Shown in pieces: positions 11,276-22,516 of a DNA stretch of 64,000 bases. How positions within the stretch are numbered: position 1 is the first letter of the stretch; each line of letters starts with the position of its first letter. The DNA comes from Sarcocystis neurona (lineage: Eukaryota; Apicomplexa; Conoidasida; Eucoccidiorida; Sarcocystidae), in assembly GCA_000727475.1 (NCBI GenBank), contig KL647289.1, forward strand, positions 7,058,629 through 7,122,628, written 5' to 3'. The notes beneath the pieces are model-generated. The model was not told the DNA's origin. It worked only from the letters and a program-made list of their open reading frames with translations, and searched no databases. The translations under genes were made by a program, and so were the position numbers.

Positions 11276-14049
11276 CTAAGCGAAAACAGTTGATGGAGAG
11301 GACGAAATGGAGGACCAGAATAGGTGTACTCAAATGTCTCTCTTTTTAATTTATTCTTCTACTTGCCTACACGTCCGTGTGCCCTTGTCTAGGTCTAGAC
11401 GCGGGTACATGGATGGGTGGACTGATATGCATATATATGTATACGTATATATATACACGTATGTATATGTATGGGGTCGATTACTTGTGCAGATCGAGAC
11501 ACAGAAATTTGCAGACGCACGTAGCTCTACCGGATCCGGGTGCATGGATGCCTATGAGGAATTGCCTGTGAAATGGTGTAAACGTACATACAATTACGTA
11601 AACTAGTGCCTCTGGCCGCCTTCCTGCGGACACAGCACATCTACTAATGCGTGCATTCGAAGACACGACCCACATGCAGCTCTGGGCACATATGTATGCA
11701 GTATTCTTTCGTGCAGATCCACGAGCGTAATGGTGGAGCTACACGCCTAGTGCCACGGGGCTATATCAATACACTTTGTTTAGTCTTTTACCCAACACAA
11801 TTGTGACATCTGACGAGCTCTCTAAGCAGACCGATCTACTTTGGCGATACGCGTCGAACTGCGTCGCATGTATGTACGGGTCCGTAGCTCCCACATGTAT
11901 AAATACTCGTCACGTATCTGTCGCCCTACTATGCCTACACTCACATGCGCACACGCACTATAAAACATAATTACTTCGCCCACAGTTTTGGTAAATTCAC
12001 GCAATTACGATTTATGGCACGGGAAGCCGAACAGGCGAGACATATGCCTGCGCTGTCTGTTACGTCAGCTGAAATGTACCTTTGCGGCTGCCATCCCCCG
12101 ACAAACGAGTTAATCCTCCAGTTCAAGCAGCCACGTCTCCGGACATTACGGCCCTCCCAGCAAGGGAACCACCAGCACGGAATTGACAGAATAATGCGTT
12201 TGTGCGTCTCCATGTACACAAACATATACACACAACTGCATATACGTTAATGCTGGTACGTAACTGTGCTTTCGGGTATCTTGCACACGCTCCCCGGTAC
12301 ACGCGTTTGTAGACAAAACAGAAAGCTCTAGAATCTCCACTCGCGTAAACATGTAGTGGAAGAGGCAAGTACCTTTGCCTCTTTATTCTGCATGTCATAT
12401 AGCGTGATATGAGGAGGGCAAATACATGTACACACATAGATACGTGTTGGCCCTCACGCGGATGACATTTTGGCGCCCGTAGGTGGCAGACCACATCAGA
12501 GGACAAATATATATACACACGTAAATACGTGTTGACCCTCACGCGGATGACATTTTGGCGTCCCGTTGATGGCAGACCACCTTGGTACGTAGAGGGAGAG
12601 CAACTCGAACCGTACAATCAGCCATGTGATGACGACTTGTACACGCTAATGTTTGCACATATGTGTAGATTGATGTTATGTAGCAGCGCACGAAGAAGCA
12701 CATAATATATCTTTCTTGAGGTGTACTGTAGGAGAACCGAATACGTGAGTAAAACCGGTTGATTCACGTAGCATGAGTAAATACGGCGCAGCGGCTACAC
12801 CATGACAAATATCTCTATATTTTTGTACGTCACTTTTTGGATGTGTTACCCACACGTCTCTCCCTCTCCCTACCTAATTATACACATATACACAGACATA
12901 TCAAAGCACCGCGCCTCATGGAACAGGTAACGGCGGAGGATCACTCTTTAGATAACGCATGCGCGTCTAAGTGATCTCCTCACGTCGACAAATCCACGTC
13001 CGATATTGATGAAAGTTAAGTACTTGAAGGTACTTTACAACTTGTTCGTGGTCCTTGTTGAAATACACCCTGTGAGACAGATACATTTATACGTAGCTCA
13101 AGCCTCAACGAAGCGAGACTCAGTGGTAGTCTGCCACCAGTAAATCCCCCTGTGTGCAGTTCGAGTGTCTCACTCACACAAAAGCGGTGCAGGGGTGAGC
13201 TGCACAAACCGTTAGCTGTGACTAGCGCGTATTTCCGTTCACATCAACGTGTGTGATATTTTACTATTTGCAACAGGATCGAGATTTCTAGTTGAAGCGT
13301 TTCGACAGCCGTGGTGCACATGCAACTGTTGAATTTTTGACTATTCCATCCATGCAATCTTTAGAAAAGAGATGCCGCCCTTACACTGGGTGCCAAAAAA
13401 ACAGGCCTTCAAGATAGACCCGGCACATACGAAGATATACATGTTTATGCTAATATAGCTTTCCACCACCATCGCTTCATCGTGTGCCCGAACACGTTTC
13501 GTGCGTCAGTGGGGATGCTGCAGGATGAGCTCCCCGCGCCGACGCGACACGTGTAGAGATTCATTTTCATTGCTTCGTACCACTGTAGGGTAGATACACT
13601 CGTGGATGCTATCGCTTTGAGCCCCGCACAGATGCGGTGCATAAAAATATATCCACATTACATTTCATCCATTACCTACGACGCTACGTGTTGTATGTGA
13701 CGAACATCCGCGTCAACGACTTCTGTACCCAGGGGATACAAAGTGCAGATGAAAAAGAGTTATCGATAGTTCCCTGCGGGGCTTCTCGGCGAGCCTCACT
13801 TACTGCTGCACTATGTGACGACATTTGACATAACCTTCCCACGCATGAGTAGTATGGCAAGCCGGTACACACAGTTTTGTTGAGCTTCACATAGGTGCAA
13901 TGGTCCGCGTAGTGGTAGAATAGTAATCAAACACATGTATAGTAACTACCTACTACATGGTCGGGCGTGACATCCAAACAGAGTACATCCGAATGGGACT
14001 CATCCACGCTACACCGTACAACGTGCGTATGCATGTGTCTGCGCATGTG
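11276..14049. other. Repeat-poor stretch, no gene identified
   Basis: Apart from the duplication at 12415 and short TATA/GTAT runs near 11440, only scattered frames are present. A minus-strand frame at 11971-12231 with a GTACAT donor near 12076 is a weak exon candidate. Nothing else supportable. Confidence 0.4.
12415..12580. repeat. Tandem duplication, two copies of about 85 bp
   Basis: CCCTCACGCGGATGACATTT starts at 12451 and again at 12536, and GGCAGACCAC ends both copies. Identity in the core is high; the 5' parts differ. It also inflates a 164-codon minus-strand frame here that I do not regard as a gene. Confidence 0.8.
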
Positions 14050-14140
14050 TGCATGTATCTATCTATCTGCGTATATATACATATATATATGTGTCTGTCT
14101 GTGTGTCTCTGTTTGTCTGTCTCCGTCTGTCTGTGTGCAT
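14050..14140. repeat. Compound microsatellite (TATC, TATA, CTGT units)
   Basis: Runs of TATC, then TATATACATATATATA, then repeated GTCTGTCTGTGT units. It marks the approach to the repeat-rich part of the window. Confidence 0.8.
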
Positions 14141-14694
14141 GTGCGTCATCGAGCACAGAAACACTTATGCTACATACGTAAACGTACGTGTAGCCACTTA
14201 CTTGTCAGTAGAGTGTCACACGTAAGTGGGGAACACACAAACAGATTGACCACAGTTGTTATACGGCGTAACTAGTTCAATACGGTGGATGCTTGTATGC
14301 TGAGATTTAGACACCACGTAGGTGCAGCACTTGTCGAGATCGTCCACTGGCGTACCTCAACTGAGTGTACCTCAAGGAGAGGCTCCCCAAGAGACTGTGT
14401 TTCACCCACAGAATTTGCAAGGGACATCTACCTGCTGTGGTATTGGTGTCTAATGGCAAGCGGTGGATTCGTACCCATCCAGGTACAGGGCTAATGTACG
14501 GCAGGCGCGGAGATACGCACTGGTCTCATCCTATCGATAATGACTGCTAACTGCAGCGTCCACCCCAGAGATATAGTGACGTGAACAGCCCTGGGATCGA
14601 CAGGAGCGGAATGTAGCAGCAGCATCGGTAACACACACGATCGCACTAGTTGGCGCGCCACTCAATAAAACGAGCGATCGAGGACAGCATCAGC

Positions 14695-15185
14695 ATCGAC
14701 AGCAGCAGCACGAGCAGCAAGAACGGTAGCACGAGGACTATTAGCTGCAGCAGGCAAACCGTCGGCAGCGACACAGCAGCAGGTGTCCTCTCAGCGGCAG
14801 CAGCACTTTCAGCAGCTGCGGCGGGAGCAGCGGCGAAGTGTGCACCAGCAGCAACAGGAGCGGCGGCAGCAGCGACAGGAGGAGGAGGAAGAGGAGAAGC
14901 AGCTGCGGCGAGAGCGGCAGCATAAGAAGCATCAAGGAGAACAGCGCCGACAGCAGCAACACCACCAGCCACAGAACAGTGGATCTACAGCATCTCGAAA
15001 TTACCACACGCAACAGCAGTAGGAAGGAATAGCAATAGCACCACCGGTTTTGGAAGGAGCAGCCTCAGCAGCAACCGCAGCCTCGACGCACGAGTGACAA
15101 CAGTGATACCCGCCGCAGAGCAGCAGAACCAGGAATACAGCAGTAAGCACAGCACCAGCCTGCTTTCAAAGAACCAGCAGGATCC
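14695..15185. repeat. CAG/AGC trinucleotide-rich block
   Basis: About 490 bases dominated by AGC/CAG/GCA units with GGA interruptions on the plus strand. Plus frames read as Ser-, Ala- or Gln-rich; minus frames as Leu- or Ala-rich (108 codons at 14646-14972). No splice-bounded exon could be fixed, so I call only the repeat. This block opens the repeat-rich segment. Confidence 0.8.
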
Positions 15186-15615
15186 GCGGAAAATAAAACA
15201 TCCTTCGAGTGCGGCTGGGTCCGCATCGAAATAATTTCGTCCCACTCCGTAGCGGCTGGTCGTCCGGCACCAATTGTCCGCCGGAGCAGCACAGCAGGCG
15301 AGAGGACTTGTGTCGTCTCTATCCGTTTCTTGTTTTCCTTTGGAGCGCCTCTCGAAACACCGAGAGTTTTGCCTCCTTCAGTTCCTCACCGTGCGCATCC
15401 ACAAAGGATGACGATGTCGTTCTCTTCACTGCCTCGTGCTCACCATCGATACGTCATCTCCCACCCTCCTCAGCTTCAGTGAAGGAGCGAAGTGATCGCT
15501 AGTGTGGCTACCTGAGGCATCGGGTCCCTTCTGTGAATTCTTATGAATTTCGTTTCATTGGCGGCCGTGCACTCTTCTTTCCGTCCTCGTCGTCCCGTTA
15601 GGTAATTCACGTCCC

Positions 15616-15798
15616 ATGGTACCCGTAGTTTTGACTATTTTCCGCGCCTCGCCGGCCACTCGCACTGAGAACTACTGCGCGACCTCGCACTCGTCTCAAC
15701 CTGTCGTCCGTTTTGTCCTTGTCTATGCGGGCGTCAGCTTCGTACTCTTAATTCACTGCTTTTCGGTGATCTTTCTCTCCTCCGTCATTCTTGCTTAG
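15616..15798 (+). CDS. Small open frame with hydrophobic C-terminus, possible first exon
   Basis: Sixty codons from an ATG (CCCATGG context): MVPVVLTIFRASPATRTENY..., ending with a roughly 28-residue hydrophobic stretch (FVLVYAGVSFVLLIHCFSVI...). It could be a small membrane protein or a 5' exon of the chain starting at 15982, though no donor in the right phase was found. Confidence 0.25.
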   Translation: MVPVVLTIFRASPATRTENYCATSHSSQPVVRFVLVYAGVSFVLLIHCFSVIFLSSVILA

Positions 15799-15981
15799 GC
15801 TCTTCTTCTCCACTTCAAATCAGCGTGGGATCCAGTTTTACACAGGTAGTAGAATCCTTGCACTCCTCGTTGTTTGTGATCTGTCGCTGCTCAATCGCGT
15901 TTTTACCTGAGCCCCACGCTCAGGTTTATCACTCATCAGGACAGCAATACTTTTCGCGCTGTTGCGTCTTTCGTAGACTAG

Positions 15982-16654
15982 AGCGAACACGCTGACTACC
16001 ATGTGTACGTGTACTTGATTTCTTGTATGTATCACCACGTGGTGAGTCACATACTTACGTTTATGCACAGAAAAAGATACGTCTGTCAATTGACTTCTCT
16101 TGAACGTCGACTTACCCTGGCCGTCTTTTCTTGTCAGTTGACATCCTGGAGATAGAGCCTCGATGCTTTTTCCACATCGTCAAGTGGGGACGACGTATTT
16201 TACGTCTCCAAATTTTTTTCTTTCTTGACTGTTGCAGAAGTTTTTTTCACCGCCATTCCGCTCTTCTTGCTGTCTTGTCGGGTCGTACTTCACCACAGAC
16301 GCCATCCTCTTTGAGTGGCCTCCTCCGAGTACTTCCTCCTCGCAGTTGTCTCGTTGTCCGTTTCCCCCGCTTTCTCCGCATCCTGAGCTCCTCAGACAGC
16401 CACATGCAGGGTATGGCAATTTTCAGCCGCAGCGGAATTCCGGCAGCTGTCGCTTCGCAGAATTTATGTAAGTTTTCTCGTATGTCACGACGTTTCTCTG
16501 CATGAGCTCACGTAGTCTCGCGCCACTGCTGCATTCGGCGACTGCCGGTCGTACCGACGATTTGCGGTGCTGCTGCTGATCCACCTGCTGGGGCAGGAGT
16601 GGTAGGGGCTTTCTTCAACACCTGTTTCTACCCACCTACGGGGCGTTATTTTGA
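15982..16654 (+). CDS. Hypothetical protein, three-exon plus-strand chain (3' end of a gene)
   Basis: Not recognised. Exons 15982-16041, 16238-16467 and 16597-16654. Splice signals are good: donor GTG|GTGAGT; acceptor T7-C-T3-C-TTGACTGTTGCAG; donor TTTAT|GTAAGT; acceptor CTGGGGCAG after a CTG-rich stretch. Phases match throughout (0, then 2+1). Reads SEHADYHVYVYLISCMYHHV, then KFFSPPFRSSCCLVGSYFTT...FEWPPPSTSSSQ and a Pro/Ser-rich part, then SGRGFLQHLFLPTYGALF and TGA. The minus strand also carries plausible frames here (around 15908-16000 and 16240-16480), so the strand is not certain. The 5' end was not found. Confidence 0.4.
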
Positions 16655-17171
16655 AATGGAACAGAGAAAAGCAGCTGTCCTCTCCGTCACTCGGCTTAGG
16701 TGCACTACTCATGTGACTCCCCAGGACGGGAAAACGATATCTACAGAGAGAGAAGTTTATAGATAAGTTGACTTACTGAATCTCTGGGGTCCTCGTTTCT
16801 ATGCTTACCTTGGCCTGCTGCGGGTGTGGTGCGTATTTCTCTCTGTCTCTCGCCGCGGCCCGTACGTGGATGCCGCTGCTGCAATGCTGCTCAGGTGCGA
16901 TGTGGTGCTGCAGCGTCAAATGCACCCTGCGGAAGCACCGAGTGCGTTCGTACGTGAGACGTAACTGATATACCCCGGCTCTAATGTATACAAGCACGCG
17001 GGCATATACGCATCTGTCTCTCTGCATATATATATATATATATGCCTCCACGCGAGCCTCCATATTCTCCACACTGCCAGTATCCACGTTGTGTGTGGAC
17101 ATCTGCTTCGTATGTGTTACTTTTTTATAAGAGCAGTAGTAGGATGCGTCCGACTGTTATAAGGCCTGGCG

Positions 17172-17996
17172 TCATGCAGCTTCGCGAGTCAGCTGCGGTG
17201 CTGCAGCCTTGATAACAGCAGCACACGCAGCGGGCAGCACACCGGCGGCCACGGGAGGGCACACCTCCTGCTGCTTTTCTTGTGCTTGCGTGCAAAGGGG
17301 GCTATACGCACGAGCCCCCCTAGCAGGCGAGCGCGGGGACACTTCTCGACTCTGCGCAACCCACAGAGCCCCTTCGAAACGGAGGCAGAAGAGGCTCTGT
17401 ATTCTGCAGCAGCAAGGCGTGAGGAGTGCCATGCCCCCTCGTTTTAGCTGCTCCCGCGCGCAGCAGTGACGCCAGAGAGGACGACCCGAAGAAGTCTGCC
17501 GGGTGCTGCAGCACTCCGCTGGAGGGAGCATTCCTCTGAAAGCAGCAGGAGCAGCCCTGTGCGTAGAAGAGCGCGCTGCAAGGAGAGGACCTGTGCGTGT
17601 GTGTGCAAGACATGCCACGCTGTTGGCAGCAGGGGGCTTCGCTTTCGACATTGCGTTGAGAAGCGTTTGTTTTCTGGCAGGACTTTTGCAGCTGGACAGT
17701 TTCTCTGCTGCAGGCGTTCTGCTGCACGAGAGCACGTACGTCGTCAGGGTACCAGGGGGAAAAGTGTCCTCCGCATCCCAGCAAGGGGCTGCTACGACCT
17801 GCTGCTGCTGCTGTGCCTCTCGCAGACGGGCAGCTGCTGGTGCTGCTGTGAGAGAAGAAAGACGAGGAAAAGGAGGAGAGTGTGTGTTTGCTGAGAACGC
17901 GACTGCTGCTGCTGGTAGTGGAGGAGAACGAGAAGTTTCTGCCGCTCCTGCTACTGCTGGTGAAGGAGCACTTGCTGCTGCGGTTTGGTCTGGCAC
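17172..17996 (-). CDS. Ala/Gln-rich open frame, 274 codons, hypothetical
   Basis: The longest splice-free minus-strand frame in this part. Contains REAQQQQQVVAA, a mid part with EDTFPPGTLTTYVLSC and LLNAMSKAKPPAANS, then a Cys/Arg-rich part and an Ala-rich end with TAA-free run to TGA. Its poly-Gln is written with CAG on the sense strand, as is usual for coccidian coding repeats. There is no ATG near the start (the open region begins after TAA at about 18000), so it would be an internal or terminal exon. The overlapping plus frame 17503-18003 reads as Cys- and Ala-rich and is less convincing. Confidence 0.3.
   Translation of the reverse strand: MPDQTAAASAPSPAVAGAAETSRSPPLPAAAVAFSANTHSPPFPRLSSLTAAPAAARLREAQQQQQVVAAPCWDAEDTFPPGTLTTYVLSCSRTPAAEKLSSCKSPARKQTLLNAMSKAKPPAANSVACLAHTRTGPLLAARSSTHRAAPAAFRGMLPPAECCSTRQTSSGRPLWRHCCAREQLKRGGMALLTPCCCRIQSLFCLRFEGALWVAQSREVSPRSPARGARAYSPLCTQAQEKQQEVCPPVAAGVLPAACAAVIKAAAPQLTREAA
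17800..17990. repeat. CTG-rich patch
   Basis: CTGCTGCTGCTG and CTGGTGCTGCTG runs on the plus strand, interrupted. Part of the possible minus-strand coding frame above. Confidence 0.6.
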
Positions 17997-18369
17997 GCGT
18001 TAATTTGCTGCTGCACACGTTGCTGCTTCGCGAGAAGAGCACCTGCGGGTGTTCGGGACCGATGTGGCTGCATGCGGGGTGGTACTGAAAAGACGGGGGA
18101 GGGCTTCGAGCTTTCTTTAGGTTTTAAGCGACACAGCAGAAGGGCCAATTTTACACAAGATGCCTGCTGCAGGAAAAGTTCTACTCTAGCGAAGAGTGAG
18201 AAGTGAAGACGCATCTTGTCTCTTCTCCACCTTGTGGACGTACTTGCAAAAAGTCGCCGTTGTGCGTCAGTGGCGCTTTTCTTCTCCTCCTCGTCCTCGT
18301 CGTCTCGCTGCAGTTAATCGCATGACCCTGTAGCAGCGTCTCTGTAAACAGCAAGAAGACGCCGCGGCG

Positions 18370-18945
18370 TTACCAGCAGCTGGAGGACCAGCAACGGCAG
18401 CACTGCCTTCCTCATCAGCACCAGCAGCAGGAGCGGCAGGGGTATCAGCGGCACCAACAGGAGGAGCAGCAGCAGATGCAGCAGCAGAAGCAGCAGCAGA
18501 TGCAGCAGCAGAAGCAGCAGCAGGAGTATCAGTAGGAGCAGCAGTGGGAGTATGAGCAGGAGCAGCAACAGGAGTATCGGCAGGAGTAGCAGCAGGAGCA
18601 GCAGCAGCATTGCAGGGTTAGGAGCGCGAGGGAGTGCAACAGGAACTGCCGCGCCCGCAGGGTAAAGAGAAGCAGCCACAAACGAAGGAGGTGGTGTAGC
18701 ACCGGCGTGCGAACGAAAAGAGGAGGGGGAGTACGGAATCGAAGCGCCGACCGCAAGAGCAGCGTCAGGAACACCAGCAGTAGCAAGGGAAGCAGCACGA
18801 GGAGGAAGGCGCGCAGCAGCAACAGAAGTGTAGCAGCAGCGAAAACGCAGACGGAGGACGAGCAGCAGGAGCAGAAGAGGGCAGCAGAAGCAGCAGTAAC
18901 GGAAGATACGAGCAGAACAACGAACAGCAGCAGCGACAGGAGTAG
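18370..18945. repeat. CAG/AGCAGG-rich block
   Basis: Near-continuous CAG, AGG and GAG units on the plus strand, including repeated CAGATGCAGCAGCAGAAG at about 18473-18515. Plus frames give Ser/Arg/Gln-rich peptides; minus frames give poly-Leu and Cys-Ser runs. No exon border was fixed in this part. Confidence 0.7.
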
Positions 18946-18957
18946 CATCCCTTCCAG

Positions 18958-19551
18958 GCGCAGCAGGACGAGAGACTGAGCAGGAGGTGCAGCAGCAGAG
19001 GTGCGGCAGCAGCGTTAGGAGCCCATTCGGGCAGCAGCAGCAGTAGCAGCGACAGCACTCTGGAAGAGCAGCAACAGCCGGAAGATCCGCTGCAGGAAGA
19101 AGACGAGGACGAAGAGCAGCAGCAGCAGCACTGGAACAGGATCCACAACAGCGGGCAGTACGAGAAAGGAAAGACGAAGAAGAAGCAGGAGGAAGAGGAG
19201 CGGCAGCGGGTGCGGCGCAGACTGGAAGCCAGCAGCATCAGCAACAAGAGGAGGAAGCGCAGCAGCGGCAGCATGGACAAGAGAAGCAGCAGGCGGTCGC
19301 ACAATCTAACAGCGGCAAGAGCAAGAGGGCGACGCATTCCTGAACGAAAAGGACGGGCAGCAGCAGCAGCAACAGCAGGAGTGTTGTGTTCGGCTGGTCG
19401 TTTCACGAGAGCAACGGGCCGTGCAGCTGGGTGGGCGGATGCTGCGGCCACGGTGAACAGCTGTCTCGGACTTTGTGAGAGAGAGGCGGTGTGGGGTTTG
19501 CATTTGCCAAGGAAAGAGGCTGCCTGCGTCGGCCGACCGAGTGCTGAGTAG
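18958..19551 (+). CDS. Charged low-complexity protein, terminal exon candidate (197 codons)
   Basis: Begins after an acceptor ATCCCTTCCAG| and runs to TAG at 19549. It reads as a highly charged protein: a Ser run, QPEDPLQEEDEDEEQQQQHW, a Lys/Glu-rich stretch that may form a coiled coil, Arg/Ser-rich parts (SMDKRSSRRSHNL), an Ala run, then a less biased C-terminus (VNSCLGLCEREAVWGLHLPR). The mix of long acidic-to-basic runs with a normal tail speaks for real coding. No family recognised. The opposite strand is open too (280 codons) but reads as Leu/Cys/Ser runs, so I prefer plus. Upstream exons unknown. Confidence 0.4.
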   Translation, partial: AQQDERLSRRCSSRGAAAALGAHSGSSSSSSDSTLEEQQQPEDPLQEEDEDEEQQQQHWNRIHNSGQYEKGKTKKKQEEEERQRVRRRLEASSISNKRRKRSSGSMDKRSSRRSHNLTAARARGRRIPERKGRAAAAATAGVLCSAGRFTRATGRAAGWADAAATVNSCLGLCEREAVWGLHLPRKEAACVGRPSAE

Positions 19552-20768
19552 ATTGCGTGCAGAAAGGGCACGCACGGAGCAGCAACGGGGAGCAGTGAAA
19601 CACACAAAAGAGAGAGGAAAGACGCTTAGAAGAAGACATCCGCCGCCACGTCCACAAACTCTCCAACCGAGGAAGCAGCGACTCTCTCTCACTCTCTCTC
19701 TATATATGTATACACGTCTTTGCGTGTATGTAATCTATATGTATATGTATATGTATGCCTGTATACGTATCTGTCTGTGTACGTAGACAAGTTGAGAGGC
19801 CCACACAGATCCGAGAAAGAAGCAAAGAGGAGGAGGGAGAGGATCAGGGTCGCCACGTGTAGGGAGACGGAGAGCGACAGAAACACTCAGACGTCTATCC
19901 GCACACACAGACACACACACAGAGACATATATGACGAGAAGGATACGGGAGAGTGCGAAGCAGATGCCGCTACACGTATGAACACACGACTGTATATGCA
20001 GAGAGTGAAAGAGAGGGATACATTTGCACCAGTACATGCCCAGCTGAGCTTAGGAGTGAAATCTCAGCTGCGTACTTATATGTAGATAAAGAGAGAGATA
20101 AGGAAGAATCCGCGCCAGAGCGAGAGAGAGAGAGCGGGACTGACGTCGTCCTCGAGGAAGTTCAAGAAACATCCTCACTTCTCTACTCACGTATATATGT
20201 GTAACTCCAATATATCTGTATAAGTGGAAGGTACAGGGTTCTGTACGATTTTGCAGAGGACGCGAAGCTCAGGAAGAACTTTTCCTAGGCATCGGCATGT
20301 ATACGTCAACGTCGATAAGGAAGAAGAGAGGCCGTAATGCAGTTGCGAACTCCTCCTTTATCTCTTAACACATATGTGTACGTATATATGCATATATACA
20401 TATATGTAACTGTACGCGCACATCTGCGCGGCCTTGCGCTGCACCTGTGTTTCCGTTCTCCCCGGGGACTGCAGCCGCGCTCGCTGCATAGACATGGCGG
20501 CAGCTCTCTCTATCTCTGTGTCTCTGTGTCTCGTGGAGGCGTGACGCACGTGAGTCTACCGTAGCTCTGTGGCTCGTGCGCGGCTGCGCAGCTCTACGTG
20601 GACGGACGAGCCTTCACCGTTGTCTTTCTTCTTTGTTTCCGTTCTCTTTTGTAAGCGCGTCTGTGTGGGGTGCGGGAGACGCCACTTCGGGAGGCGGCCA
20701 GTGGACTTTCTGCAGAAATGTTTTTTTGAGTGGGAGGAGGCAACACAAGTGCAGAGAAGCGCGCAGGG
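19552..20768. other. Intergenic or intronic stretch with microsatellites
   Basis: CTCTCT/TATATGTATA runs at 19680-19770, GAGAGA/CACACA runs near 19800-19930 and 20085-20140, and GTATATATGCATATATACA at 20380-20405. No supportable gene. Confidence 0.5.
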
Positions 20769-20769
20769 G

Positions 20770-21430
20770 TCCCTCAGCAGGCGTGCGGCAGGCGGGCGTC
20801 CGTATAAGTCGCTGAGGAGACTGCGCAGAAGCGAGAGCGAAGAAGGAGAGGGAAGGCCACAGCAGGGGAGAGGAAGCGTAAGCGAAAGGACGAAGAGAAG
20901 AGAAAGAAGAGGAAGAGGGAGAAGAGGAAGAGGGAGAAGAGGAACGCGAGGAAACGAAAGGGAAGGAAAAAGAGGGAGGGGGACAAGGAAGAAGGGCAAG
21001 AAGGACTGTACCAAGGAGAAGCAAAGTAAGAACTCGAATATTTGAGGGACGTGCGCCTTGGCGCACTGCGGACGGAAGGACGGTCGCAGCAGTGTACCCC
21101 GAGGGAAGGATAGGCTCGCAGCAAAGGAGGAGGAAGAGGAGAAGGGCACGGGACAGAAGCGACTGGAGAGCAAAAGAGAGAAGAAGGGACGCAGGAAAGC
21201 AAGACACGCAAGAGAAGAAGGAGAGGAAAACGAAGGACCGGAGACTGGGGGAAGTGACGACGCGGGGAGACGACGAAGAAAGGAGGGAGAGAGCCAGCGC
21301 GTCCCCGGGAAGAGGGCGGGAGACACGGAGACAGGAGGAGGAAGGAGACGGAGAGGAGACGCGAGGAAGAGAGAGACACAAACACAGGAACAAACGGAAG
21401 ACAAAAAAGGGGCAGCCCTTAGTAGGAAGG
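20770..21430. repeat. Polypurine tract (plus strand)
   Basis: About 660 bases strongly biased to A and G on the plus strand (GAAGAGAGGAAG-type units). Plus frames read as Lys/Arg/Glu-rich; the minus strand is a matching pyrimidine tract. Very similar tracts lie inside transporter introns in the opposite orientation, so I read this as non-coding. If it belongs to an intron, that gene would be on the minus strand. Confidence 0.7.
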
Positions 21431-21892
21431 AGAAAAGACTATACGTGGGAGAATTGCAGTTCTTCATCCTGCTTTACACTTGTCGCGCGGCACACGTACG
21501 TACTTACACACATCAGGAATTCTCTTCCTGTACCTGCGTATACGCAAAAGTATATGCAAATACATATATGTACATATATATGTATGTGTGTGCGTATCGG
21601 GAGATGTATATGGGCATATATATACATCCATGTATATATTGTCCATGCATCTGTATATTTTTGTGTCAGGGGGTACACGGGAGCACGGGTGTCTGCATGC
21701 ATCAGTTGTCTTTGAATCACCAGGCACGTCTTCGCCGCTGCAGCGGCTGCGTGTTGAGAACCGCTGCTGCTGTTTTTCCTCTCCCGCGTTGCTCTCTTCG
21801 CGTCGCTACCCACGCAGCGGTGGAGGGGCCCGTCAGCAGCAGCAGCGGGGGGACCAGAGTTTGAGCCGGGACAACGGCAACAGCAGCAGGGG

Positions 21893-22201
21893 ATGAACAG
21901 CAGCAGAGAACCAGCGGCAACAGGAGAGAAACGACAGCAGCGGGAGCAGCAGGCGCGTCCACAGCAACAGGGAGCTTTGCTGCACCGCCTGGGCCGTCGC
22001 AGTCGCAGCGCGAGCGACAGCCCCAGCAGCCGCGACCGAGAGACGCAGGAGAACTGCTGCTGTAGGGCCGGCGTATCTGTGAAGGGGGAAAAGAACGCGA
22101 TCGACAGCGACCAGAGAGACGGAGCGTACATGCGGCAGTTGCAGCAGCAGTTTGCCGCGACGCCGTTCGTGGAAATTTTGAGGGGGCTACGATATACGTA
22201 G
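21893..22201 (+). CDS. Gln/Ser-rich open frame with ATG, possible first exon
   Basis: 102 codons from ATG: MNSSREPAATGEKRQQREQQ..., a Ser/Arg-rich middle, then a much less biased end (KNAIDSDQRDGAYMRQLQQQ, FAATPFVEILRGLRY). The stop TAG at 22199 sits inside a possible donor TATAC|GTAGAC at 22198, so this may be an exon rather than a whole gene. Next candidate exon 22517, but the phases do not fit directly. Function unknown. Confidence 0.35.
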   Translation: MNSSREPAATGEKRQQREQQARPQQQGALLHRLGRRSRSASDSPSSRDRETQENCCCRAGVSVKGEKNAIDSDQRDGAYMRQLQQQFAATPFVEILRGLRYT

Positions 22202-22516
22202 ACAAGCAACCACCTTGTTCACATGTAGGTGGTTGGTTGTCGATGGATAAATGTATGTCTGTGTCTATATGCGTTGGCTGCTGTACAATTACAGTCTACA
22301 CTTGTTTGTTGCCATAGTACATATATGCGTGAGTATGCGCGCATGCAGTTAAGACGCACGCACGTAATTTTGGGGAAGTCAATTATTCGACAGGCTTGTG
22401 TCAGCACATACCTATTGGGGTACATATAGAAAGAGGAGGAGAGGGGACCAAGAAGCACCACGGAGACGTATTTTATGTATGCACATGCGCGGTGATAACG
22501 TCTTTGCCTCCCGCAG

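Noticed and set aside
12123..12617. 164-codon minus-strand open frame
   Set aside because: Spans the 85-bp duplication, has no splice or start support, and one frame of this length is expected by chance in 14 kb.
13896..13970. tRNA-like segment (TGGTCCGCGTAGTGGTAG)
   Set aside because: Resembles a D-arm, but no GTTCGANNC box or matching acceptor stem follows.
20556..21467. 303-codon minus-strand Ser/Leu/Pro-rich frame and matching plus frames
   Set aside because: Polypurine/polypyrimidine tract; no splice-bounded or unbiased segment.
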